Below are positions 1-7,313 of a DNA stretch of 17,681 nt, in pieces (position 1 is the first letter of the stretch; each line of letters starts with the position of its first letter). The translations under genes were made by a program, and so were the position numbers. The notes below the pieces were generated by a model that did no database searches, had not been told where the DNA came from, and was given only the letters and a program-made list of their open reading frames with translations. The stretch covers positions 1-17,681 of the forward strand of contig CAZYSS010000043.1 in NCBI GenBank assembly GCA_964649845.1, written 5' to 3'. This DNA is from RGIG3102 sp964649845 (GTDB taxonomy: Bacteria; Bacillota; Clostridia; Oscillospirales; Ruminococcaceae).

Positions 1-593
1 ATTTGGTTGTAAAAACAGTGTGGAAAGCAATCTGCAATGATGATTTTATAGATGCAATAGTATTTGCTGCAATGGAATTGCAGGGGAAAGAAAACACAGG
101 TGTTCCGTTGTTGGAAACAAAGGTTAAAGAATTGGATAAAGCGATAGAAAACATACTTAATGCAATTCAGCAGGGTATATTTACAAAATCCACAAAGGAA
201 AGACTTGAAAAGCTGGAAGCTGAAAAGGAAGAATTTGAAATCAGATTAAGTAATGAAAAAATGGAGCGACCATTGATACCTGAAGAATTTATATACCGAT
301 GGCTACAAAGATTCAGAGATTTGGATGTTACATTGCTTGAACACAGAAAAATGCTGATAGATAATTTTGTGAACAGCATATATCTGTATGACGATAAAAT
401 TTTAATAGGAATTAATTACATTGATAAGGCAGAGGAGATAAAATTTTCCGACCTTGAGCAGTGTTCGGATATCAAAATGGGCAGGGAGCCAAAAGGAACG
501 GACACCATTTGGTGTCCGTTTTCTTTTGCTTTTGATTATACAACAAGTTGGATGAGAACTACCCTAAAGGGCACACGAGCCCGGCGACTGTAA
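1..593 (+). CDS. Large serine recombinase, C-terminal part (5' end outside window)
   Basis: This is the C-terminal end of a large serine recombinase, the enzyme that integrates and excises Clostridial conjugative or phage-like elements. The frame is open at the left edge, so the catalytic resolvase domain and zinc ribbon lie upstream. What remains is the usual tail: a recombination-region start (KTVWKAI), a long charged coiled coil (about residues 35-85 of the visible part) and the conserved ending around IDNFVNSIYLYDDKI and IKFSDLEQCSD. The last 25 or so codons lie beyond a strong terminator hairpin at 497-520, so the annotated C-terminus (to a TAA at 591-593) may not be translated from a normally terminated message. 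No cargo gene is visible. I infer that the window starts at the inner edge of an integrated element, with the attachment site near this 3' end. Confidence 0.85.
   Translation, partial: LVVKTVWKAICNDDFIDAIVFAAMELQGKENTGVPLLETKVKELDKAIENILNAIQQGIFTKSTKERLEKLEAEKEEFEIRLSNEKMERPLIPEEFIYRWLQRFRDLDVTLLEHRKMLIDNFVNSIYLYDDKILIGINYIDKAEEIKFSDLEQCSDIKMGREPKGTDTIWCPFSFAFDYTTSWMRTTLKGTRARRL
497..527 (+). terminator. Intrinsic terminator inside the recombinase reading frame
   Basis: A perfect 10-bp stem (AACGGACACC, loop ATTT, GGTGTCCGTT) is followed by TTTTCTTTT. It lies before the in-frame stop at 591-593. Either the recombinase originally stopped near here, or its message ends before its stop codon. 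Confidence 0.8.
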
Positions 594-623
594 GACTGGT
601 ATTACCACATTGGTCTGGAGTCG

Positions 624-652
624 TAACTGACAACTTGAATGGTTGTCAGTTA
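624..652 (+). repeat. Perfect 11-bp hairpin ahead of the AGCCCGCGGC block
   Basis: TAACTGACAAC (624-634) pairs perfectly with GTTGTCAGTTA (642-652) across a 7-nt loop. It runs straight into TTAGCCCGCGGC (650-661). The same block follows a different perfect hairpin on the minus strand at 17627-17660. No T-tract follows, so it is not a standard terminator. Confidence 0.75.
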
Positions 653-798
653 GCCCGCGGCTGGTAGCCTCGCTCGCTTCCACTATGACTCGCGTTTGCA
701 CCAAGTTGGCAAATGCTTGCCTCCAAGGGCAAACCGGCTATGTATTTTACTGTGTAAAATATCGGCTGCAGCGTGTCCAACTTGGGGAGCCATAAAAG
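650..798 (+). repeat. Structured intergenic element, copy A (short form)
   Basis: This stretch shares five collinear blocks with 17287-17542. They are: a CCCGCGG block (651-660); CCACTATGACTCGC (680-693); a 42-nt core (697-738) identical at 36 of 42 positions; a hairpin right after the core; and CCATAAAAG (790-798). In the core, GGCAA/TTGCC forms a stem whose loop differs between copies (ATGC here, CCAG there). The hairpin after the core is TATTTTAC-TGT-GTAAAATA here and has an unrelated stem sequence in copy B. In this copy only, CCAAGTTGG (701-709) can also pair with CCAACTTGG (777-785) to close the element. It could be a small RNA or a dispersed intergenic repeat. Confidence 0.65.
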
Positions 799-799
799 A

Positions 800-836
800 A
801 CATCTGCATACGAAAGTATGCAGGTGTTTTTAGTTT
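800..836 (+). terminator. Strong intrinsic terminator after copy A
   Basis: A 12-bp stem (ACATCTGCATAC/GTATGCAGGTGT, one G-U pair) with a GAAA tetraloop is followed by TTTTAGTTTT. There is no gene on this strand between the recombinase and this site. It therefore either backs up the recombinase terminator or ends a non-coding transcript across copy A. Confidence 0.8.
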
Positions 837-1019
837 TGTGTATTCGTTTTGTAGTTGAGCTCAAACGCTCGAAACGCTTCGCTGCCGTTACAAGGAGGGC
901 GTACTGATGTTCCATCAGTACCGGCTGGCAGCAACGCTGTCTATTTAAAGCATCCAAAGAAAACAAAGGAAAACAGCGGTTTTCCTTGAATTTTCTTTGA
1001 TATTATGATACGATTAATT

Positions 1020-1126
1020 TGCGACACAATCTTATATTATTCAAAACACAAAGGTTGTTTTTTTACTTCGGTAAAAACGCACCCTTAATTTGGCATCCTT
1101 TGTGTTTGTTGAATGATTGTGTCGCA
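1020..1126. repeat. 107-bp inverted repeat (hairpin or MITE-like) upstream of the SGNH gene
   Basis: The outer arms TGCGACACAATC (1020-1031) and GATTGTGTCGCA (1115-1126) match perfectly. Inner arms TTCAA plus AACACAAAGG (1040-1054) pair with CCTTTGTGTT and TTGAA (1097-1113) apart from a 2-nt bulge. The interior has its own hairpin, TTTTTAC-TTCG-GTAAAAA (1060-1077). No clear target-site duplication is seen at the edges. It ends 70 bp before the SGNH gene start, so it could be a small non-autonomous element or a leader structure. Confidence 0.65.
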
Positions 1127-1149
1127 GCAATGGGGCTATGCGTTTTTCA

Positions 1150-1180
1150 GTGCGTGGCCTTGGCTGCGCACTTTTTATTT
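1150..1180 (+). terminator. Terminator-like hairpin just upstream of the SGNH ribosome site
   Basis: AGTGCG and CGCACT pair around a 12-nt loop and are followed by TTTTTATTTT. The short stem and large loop make it weaker than the other terminators in the window. It sits directly before the ribosome site at 1182-1190, where it could attenuate transcription into the large gene. Confidence 0.4.
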
Positions 1181-1196
1181 TGAAAGAAGGTTAATA

Positions 1197-4100
1197 ATGA
1201 AAAAGCTATTATCTCTGATTATGGCACTGATAATGCTGTTTACTATGATGCCGTTGCAGGCGTTTGCTGTGGAAACAGCTGAAGACAGATGGGCCGGCAA
1301 AAAAGTTTCCATTTTAAGCCATAGTATATCCACATACGATGGTGTTTCAAACAATGCCAATATCAATTCTACAATTGGAAATAATGATATTTATTACACT
1401 GAAGGAAGATATGGCGTGTATCAGAAAGATACCTGGTGGCAGCAGGTTATTGATGCTCTTGGAATGGAACTTCTGGTGAATAACTCTTGGAGTGGTTCAT
1501 GTGTCTATATGCCAAGAAAAGGTGAAGCATCTATTGGTTATGGAGACAGAGCGGTAAACCTGCATAATGACTATACAGGTGAGGAACCAGATATTATTTT
1601 TGTTTATCTTGGTTGCAATGACTTTGCATATTACAAAGATACTTTTGGACAAGCCGATGATGTAGACTATGTATCACTGATTCAGGATAATGGCGATGGC
1701 ACATTTACATATTCTGAACCACAGACAACCTGTGAAGCTTATGCCATTATGCTGCACAAGGTGCAAAATCGTTATCCGGATGCTGAGATTTATTGTATGA
1801 CATCTACTGCCAGACGCGAAACAGATTATGCAGAAGACACTTATCCTGATGCCGGTCAGCCTACGGAATACAGTGCAGAACTTCAGCAGGTAGCAACAAA
1901 ATATGGCTTCCCGGTTGTTGACCTTGAAAATGCTATACCTAAAGAGGTAGAACTTTTTGATGAATATATGGGCGACAAGCGCGCTCATCCTAATGCGTTG
2001 GGTATGGACCAGATAACAAATGAAGTGTTGTCTGTTATGCTTGGTAAAGATGCCGGAATCTGCCACGTTACAAGCGAAGATGGTACTGTACAAGAACAGG
2101 CTGTCCTTGTTGGTGGCAGTTATTCTGCAGATGTTGAACTGCGGGCCGGATATTCCATAACAGTTATCATGGGCGGAAAAGATATCACTGCAGATGCATA
2201 CAGCAACGGTAAAATTTTTGTTAAAGAAGTTACCGGTGATATTGTTATCAGCTCTGAAATCCGGAGAGAACCTTTGAATTTCCGTTGGGAAATCAAAGAT
2301 AATGCTCTGGTCAGTGTTGGTGACGCTGATAATATATTGGATGTGTTGACCGGCACAATTGCAAACGGCACACTTACAGACATCAGATGTGAACTTGAAA
2401 AAACAATTGTACTGAAACATAATCTGCCATGGGAAATTGAATGGCAGTGCGCAGGTGACTGGCGCGGTGTGATGTTTGCCTCCACTTCTGTACAGAGAAC
2501 GGTAGGTATCAACTATCTCTGCCGCACAAAAGGCGGCCAGTTATGCTTCGGTACATGGACAGGTACACAGCACGATAACTATGGTGTGGATTTATCCACT
2601 CTGGATGACCAGGCACACACTTACCGCCTGGAAAACCGAATTGCAGCAGATGGCAGCAATATGGTATGGTTGTATCTGGATGGTGTTGAAATCGGTCCGA
2701 TGAACAATTACTTTATAGCCAGTCAGGACCAGAAAACCACTTCTGACTGGGTAAGCGGCAGAGATTTTGTACTACCGTATATCGGTACAGAAAGCACAGC
2801 TGTAAGCAATTGCCAGCTGAAATATATTCAGGTTTGGGAAGCCGGACAGCACACCCACTCCCACACATCCATAACCACCGCCCCTACCTGCACTGAGCAG
2901 GGCTATACCACATTTACCTGCACCTGCGGTGACAGCTATGTGGATAACTATGTGGATGCAACAGACCACAATTATAAAAACGGAAGCTGTACTGACTGTG
3001 GTGTTACAGCCCCTGCTCTTGCCGGAAAAACAATTTCCATATTGGGTGCAAGTATTTCCACTTACAGCGAAACATCCAATGGCACAGCAGCACAGACTAC
3101 AAACTCCACTATTGAAAACAATGTTCATTATTATCCTAATGAAACTGTAAACGATGTTACTCTGAACGATACCTGGTGGATGCAGGTGTGCAGTGATTTA
3201 GGTCTGCGACTGTTGGTAAACAACTCCTGGAGCGGCTCATCATTGCTGCATACCAGAAATGGCACTGTAGGTGCTTATGTGGACCGCTGTGTACAGCTGC
3301 ATGATGATACCGGTACAAATGCAGGTGAAATGCCTGATATTATCGGTATCCAGATGGGAACAAACGATTTCCAGTACTACAAAGACACTTTGGGCACTGC
3401 AGACATCAACTATGCTGCCCTTATTACAAAAAATGAAGATGGCAGCTACAGCTATGCTGCTCCGGAAACTTCTCTGGAAGCTGCAGCTATCGTGTTGCAC
3501 AAAATCTCTGTACGCTACCCTGATGCAGAGGTGTACTATCTGAATATCTCCCAGCGTGTAGATGATACAGATGAGCTGATTCAGTCTTTCAATGCAGAAC
3601 TGAAACAGGTTGTTGAGCATTTTGGCGCGAATATTGTAGATATTTACGGAAGCGCCATTACAATGGATAATTTCGGCACCTATATCGGTGACGGCAGGGT
3701 ACATCCTAACAAATTGGGTATGGATGCTTATGCTGAAGCATTCAAACAGGCGCTTGTGGAAAACACAGGCTATTCAACAGACACACATATAGTTTCCCTG
3801 AAACTTGATGGCGTTGCTGCAGATTACGGCGATGATAAGATTGTTGCAAACGGCAAGGATTATACAGTAAAACTGACTGCCACAGCCGGTATGGACCTGG
3901 ATGTGAATGTAACTATGGGTAAACAGGATGTAACGGATACAGTTTATTCCAACGGCACAGTTACAATTGATTCAGTTACTGCCGATGTGACAATCACAGC
4001 CAAGTCTGTGCACACTCCTAAAGATTATCGTTGGGAATTTAATGGTACAGACCTTGTTTCTGTCCTTGGTGACAATGTTCTGACTAAAAATGCCGGCACT

Positions 4101-7100
4101 ACAACCAATGGTGTGTTCAGCAAAACCCGTTATGCGCTGAAAAATTCTGTTGTTCTTCTGCATGATTCACCTTGGGTGGTGGAATGGAAGAGCGAAGGCA
4201 CTTTCAAAAATACAAATGGCAGCAGCGGTGCAAGGGTATTCACAACTACAGATGTGAATTCAGAGTACAATGCACGATACATCTTCAAGAGCGCTAACCA
4301 GTGGCTTGTGGCTATGGGTGAAAAAGACACCAAAGGCAGCCATAACTACGGCATCGCTCTGGCTGACCACGGCATAGATGGTTCAGCACCGCATACCTAT
4401 CGTCTGGAAAATCATATAGCCGATGACGGCAGCAATATGATTTATCTGTTCGTTGATGGCGAAAAGATAGGTCCTATGAACAATTACTATATTGGTACAA
4501 CCAGCCAGAATACAACATCAGACTGGCTGTCCGGCAAAGACTTTGTATTCCCTTATATGGGAACAGATACCCACGGTTTTACAAATGCTTCTATCGAATA
4601 CATCCGGATTTCTGAACGTGCCCACACTTATACAAACGGTGTATGCACCGACTGTGGCGCACAGCACCCTGCTATGGCGGACTATAAAGGCAAGGTTATT
4701 TCCATTCTAGGTGGCAGTACATGTACCTTTGATGGATATATCCCAGTAGCAGATGGCTTCAATCTTGCTCACCGACCTCGCTATCCACAGAATAATCTGT
4801 TAACTGATGTGAACGATACATGGTGGATGCAGATTATCAACACCCTGGATGCAAAACTGGGTATAAATGACAGTTGGGCCGGCTCTCAGGTGCTGAATAC
4901 ACTGGACAATAATTCCGGTGATTTAGGTCCTGATGCAGCAATGGCATCTCTGACTAGAATTAAAAATCTGGGAGCAAATGGTACACCTGATGTTATTCTG
5001 TTCTATGGTGCTATGAATGATATAGGCAGGGCAGTGGCTTTAGGTGCTTTCAATGCTGAAACTGCTCCGACCCAGGTTGATTTGATAGCTACAAAGTGGA
5101 ATAATTTAGCAGATGCTTATGTTGCAGCTATTATGCGTATGCAGCATTATTACCCTGACGCCCGGATTGTGGCTATGCTCCCTGGTCCGACAGCATCCTA
5201 TTACACGGAAAGCGAACGAAAAGCATATTGTGAAGTGCTTAAAGACATCTGTGAGCATTATGGTGTGCTTACAGTGGATTTGAGCAGCTGTGGCTTAACC
5301 ACCGCAGATATGCCTGATGGTACTCATCCAAATGCTAAAGGTATGGATTATATTACTGCTGCTGTGATGGAAACTCTGCTTGAAGAAATCAAAGTGGAAA
5401 GAGGCGAAAATGTAGTTCATTCCGTAGTTCATGAATTGTCTGGGGCAAAAAGCTCTTTGAGCTACTATAAAGGTGTTTCTCACGGAAATACATTTACAAC
5501 TACAATTACCGGTGAAGATGTTACTGTCAATGTAAATATGGGCGGTGTAGATATTACTGAACAAGCATACGCTGATGGTAAGATTATGATTTCTTCTGTT
5601 ACCGATGATGTTACTATTACTGCTAAAGGTGCATACAATGCAGACGGACGTTTACAGAAACTGCCTGAAACCTATTGCAAAAATACAAATTTATGGACAG
5701 TTCTGGAACCGGTAAACGAATACTATACCGCCAATGGCTGGGGCAACAACAGCAATTCCAATTACTCTGTTACATTCCCTGTTACAGCTGGCGACCATAT
5801 CTGGGCTACTTCATTTGGTGCAGCAGGAACAAATGGCTACACAGCCAATGCTGTAAGAATTACCTGGTTCAGCGATGATGGTGTATTGAAATCAGTGGAT
5901 AGAGCTACAGTGTATAAAGAATTTGCAGATAATGGTTACGTTACTGCTCCTGAAGGTGCTGTAGCAGTGAATATCCCTATGGTATCCAATGCTGATACAT
6001 GGGAAATCTACATCCTCAACCGCGACCATAGCTATGAAAATGGCGTGTGTCAGGGTTGTGGTCACATCACAGGCCCTGTTATTACACAGCAGCCTGTAAA
6101 TGCAGAAGTAAAACTTGGTGAAGATTTCTGTGTAACTGTAAAAGCCCGGGGTGAAGATCTTAAATACCAGTGGTATTACCGCAATGCCGGCTCTGACAAA
6201 TGGTACAAGTCAGGTGTTAAAGACAACACTTATGATGATGTTATGACAAAGGCAAGAGCAAACAGAGAAATCTATTGTGTAATTACTGATGCCAATGGAA
6301 AAACGGTAACTTCTGACACAGCCAAGCTGGTATGTGTTCCATTTGAAGAACTGGAAATCATAAATCAGCCTGTTGATGATGAAGTATTGCTGGGTGAAGA
6401 ATTCTGTGTAACTGTAAATGCCAAAGGTGACGAACTTGAATATCAGTGGTATTACCGCAACGCTGGTTCTGACAAATGGTACAAGTCAGGCGTTAAAGAC
6501 AATACATATGACGATGTTATGACCAAGGCAAGAGCAAACAGGGAAATCTACTGCGTGATTACAGATGCTTACGGTAATTCTGTTACGACAGATATAGCCA
6601 AATTGATACGTGGCAAGATAAATCTGGAAATTGTTTCCCAGCCTGCAGATTCAACTGTCAGCTTCGGTGAAAGATTCTGTGCAACTGTAGAAGCTGAAGG
6701 CGAAGGTCTGAAATATCAGTGGTACTACCGCAACTACGGCACTGACAAATGGTATAAATCCAGTGTTAAAGACAACACTTACGATGATGTTATGACCGAG
6801 GCAAGAAACGGCAGGGAAATTTACTGCGTGATTACAGACACTTACGGTGACACTGTTACAACTGAAACTGTAAAACTGACTGCTGCTCCAAAAGTGGAAC
6901 TGGCAATTCTGAGCCAGACCTATCAGGGTGCGGCAATGGGTGAAAGATTCTGCGCAACTGTAGAAGCTGAAGGCGAAGGTCTGAAATACCAGTGGTACTT
7001 CCGCAATGCAGGCACTGACAAATGGTACAAATCCAGTGTTAAAGACAACACTTACGATGATGTTATGACCAAGGCAAGAGCAAACAGAGAAATCTATTGC

Positions 7101-7163
7101 GTGATTACTGACCGGTATGGAAATAAAGTTACAACAGACACTGTAACCCTGCAGGTTATATAA
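1197..7163 (+). CDS. Giant secreted triple-module SGNH/GDSL hydrolase with jelly-roll and Ig-like repeats
   Basis: A 1,988-residue exported protein. The start at 1197 is chosen because GAAAGAAGG lies just upstream and a signal peptide follows (KK, hydrophobic core, cleavage near AFA at 22-24); an in-frame ATG at 1113 lacks both. Three SGNH-fold modules lie at about 35-275, 611-850 and 1166-1392. Proposed nucleophiles are Ser43, Ser619 and Ser1174 in SHS, GAS and GGS, replacing the usual GDS. GxND-type blocks are GCND (139-142), GTND (721-724) and GAMND (1271-1275). The catalytic Asp/His pairs are D260/H264, D832/H836 and D1374/H1377. All modules share DTWW and N(N/D)SW(S/A)GS. Modules 1 and 2 are each followed by a beta repeat (MGGKDIT or MGKQDVT) and a LamG-like jelly roll (about 360-550, 938-1142); module 3 has a different beta domain. 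Cys linkers of the type NGVCTDCG join them. Four Ig-like repeats (about 1628-1988) end the protein, with no LPXTG, SLH or dockerin. Likely a cell-surface or extracellular carbohydrate esterase; substrate unknown. Confidence 0.88.
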   Translation: MKKLLSLIMALIMLFTMMPLQAFAVETAEDRWAGKKVSILSHSISTYDGVSNNANINSTIGNNDIYYTEGRYGVYQKDTWWQQVIDALGMELLVNNSWSGSCVYMPRKGEASIGYGDRAVNLHNDYTGEEPDIIFVYLGCNDFAYYKDTFGQADDVDYVSLIQDNGDGTFTYSEPQTTCEAYAIMLHKVQNRYPDAEIYCMTSTARRETDYAEDTYPDAGQPTEYSAELQQVATKYGFPVVDLENAIPKEVELFDEYMGDKRAHPNALGMDQITNEVLSVMLGKDAGICHVTSEDGTVQEQAVLVGGSYSADVELRAGYSITVIMGGKDITADAYSNGKIFVKEVTGDIVISSEIRREPLNFRWEIKDNALVSVGDADNILDVLTGTIANGTLTDIRCELEKTIVLKHNLPWEIEWQCAGDWRGVMFASTSVQRTVGINYLCRTKGGQLCFGTWTGTQHDNYGVDLSTLDDQAHTYRLENRIAADGSNMVWLYLDGVEIGPMNNYFIASQDQKTTSDWVSGRDFVLPYIGTESTAVSNCQLKYIQVWEAGQHTHSHTSITTAPTCTEQGYTTFTCTCGDSYVDNYVDATDHNYKNGSCTDCGVTAPALAGKTISILGASISTYSETSNGTAAQTTNSTIENNVHYYPNETVNDVTLNDTWWMQVCSDLGLRLLVNNSWSGSSLLHTRNGTVGAYVDRCVQLHDDTGTNAGEMPDIIGIQMGTNDFQYYKDTLGTADINYAALITKNEDGSYSYAAPETSLEAAAIVLHKISVRYPDAEVYYLNISQRVDDTDELIQSFNAELKQVVEHFGANIVDIYGSAITMDNFGTYIGDGRVHPNKLGMDAYAEAFKQALVENTGYSTDTHIVSLKLDGVAADYGDDKIVANGKDYTVKLTATAGMDLDVNVTMGKQDVTDTVYSNGTVTIDSVTADVTITAKSVHTPKDYRWEFNGTDLVSVLGDNVLTKNAGTTTNGVFSKTRYALKNSVVLLHDSPWVVEWKSEGTFKNTNGSSGARVFTTTDVNSEYNARYIFKSANQWLVAMGEKDTKGSHNYGIALADHGIDGSAPHTYRLENHIADDGSNMIYLFVDGEKIGPMNNYYIGTTSQNTTSDWLSGKDFVFPYMGTDTHGFTNASIEYIRISERAHTYTNGVCTDCGAQHPAMADYKGKVISILGGSTCTFDGYIPVADGFNLAHRPRYPQNNLLTDVNDTWWMQIINTLDAKLGINDSWAGSQVLNTLDNNSGDLGPDAAMASLTRIKNLGANGTPDVILFYGAMNDIGRAVALGAFNAETAPTQVDLIATKWNNLADAYVAAIMRMQHYYPDARIVAMLPGPTASYYTESERKAYCEVLKDICEHYGVLTVDLSSCGLTTADMPDGTHPNAKGMDYITAAVMETLLEEIKVERGENVVHSVVHELSGAKSSLSYYKGVSHGNTFTTTITGEDVTVNVNMGGVDITEQAYADGKIMISSVTDDVTITAKGAYNADGRLQKLPETYCKNTNLWTVLEPVNEYYTANGWGNNSNSNYSVTFPVTAGDHIWATSFGAAGTNGYTANAVRITWFSDDGVLKSVDRATVYKEFADNGYVTAPEGAVAVNIPMVSNADTWEIYILNRDHSYENGVCQGCGHITGPVITQQPVNAEVKLGEDFCVTVKARGEDLKYQWYYRNAGSDKWYKSGVKDNTYDDVMTKARANREIYCVITDANGKTVTSDTAKLVCVPFEELEIINQPVDDEVLLGEEFCVTVNAKGDELEYQWYYRNAGSDKWYKSGVKDNTYDDVMTKARANREIYCVITDAYGNSVTTDIAKLIRGKINLEIVSQPADSTVSFGERFCATVEAEGEGLKYQWYYRNYGTDKWYKSSVKDNTYDDVMTEARNGREIYCVITDTYGDTVTTETVKLTAAPKVELAILSQTYQGAAMGERFCATVEAEGEGLKYQWYFRNAGTDKWYKSSVKDNTYDDVMTKARANREIYCVITDRYGNKVTTDTVTLQVI
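6078..7160 (+). repeat. Four tandem Ig-like repeats of about 90 codons
   Basis: Four copies start near 6078, 6352, 6627 and 6903, at about 90-codon spacing. Each holds a (L/V)G(E)xFC(V/A)TV strand, YQWY(Y/F)RN, DKWYKS(G/S)VKDNTY, DDVMT and EIYCVITD. The two conserved Cys of each copy fit an Ig disulfide. Long stretches around the KDNTYDDVMT segment are nearly identical at the DNA level, which points to recent duplication or homogenisation. Confidence 0.85.
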
Positions 7164-7180
7164 TAACTGACAATACAACA

Positions 7181-7218
7181 AAGTCCACCGGATTTCCCCG
7201 GTGGGCTTTTGATTTTTT
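7181..7218 (+). terminator. Intrinsic terminator of the SGNH gene
   Basis: An 11-bp stem AAGTCCACCGG/CCGGTGGGCTT (one G-U pair) with a 6-nt loop is followed by TTTTGATTTTTT. It lies 17 nt after the stop codon. Confidence 0.88.
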
Positions 7219-7313
7219 CAAAAAATAATGTGAAAATATTGAACAGCAATATTCCATTTGGCCTGTTTATATGATATATTAAAATCAATATATATGACGA
7301 AAGGAAAATCACT

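Larger units (their letters stand above)
594..1196. other. Gene-free, hairpin-rich region between recombinase and SGNH gene
   Basis: About 600 bp hold no convincing coding region. In order they contain a perfect hairpin (624-652), structured element copy A (650-798), a terminator (800-836), a nested hairpin at 881-932 (GCTGCC/GGCAGC around a perfect 9-bp stem GTACTGATG/CATCAGTAC with loop TTC), an imperfect hairpin of about 18 bp at 955-999 (CAAAGAAAA/TTTTCTTTG plus AAGGAAAAC/GTTTTCCTT, loop AGCG), the 107-bp inverted repeat (1020-1126) and a hairpin at 1150-1173 just before the next ribosome site. Open frames here, such as minus strand 646-966, follow the hairpin arms and have no recognisable protein features. 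No good promoter for the downstream gene was found. Confidence 0.7.

Noticed and set aside
646..966. Minus-strand open frame of 106 codons
   Set aside because: It runs across the copy A core, a terminator and two hairpins, has no ribosome site, and its codons are explained by conserved RNA-like stems. The same frame in copy B gives only short matching peptides.
1020..1126. Invertible promoter (phase-variation switch)
   Set aside because: No good promoter is visible between the arms in either orientation, and the inner arms also pair, which fits a hairpin or MITE better. Kept only as one hypothesis in the findings.
594..1196. CRISPR array or group II intron in the hairpin-rich region
   Set aside because: There are no regularly spaced direct repeats, no recognisable domain V motif and no reverse transcriptase gene.
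1674..2420. Long minus-strand frame (248 codons) inside the SGNH gene, and similar frames at 2120-2512 and 6651-7181
   Set aside because: These are antisense shadows of a clearly coding region; they show no recognisable domain, start signal or sensible composition.
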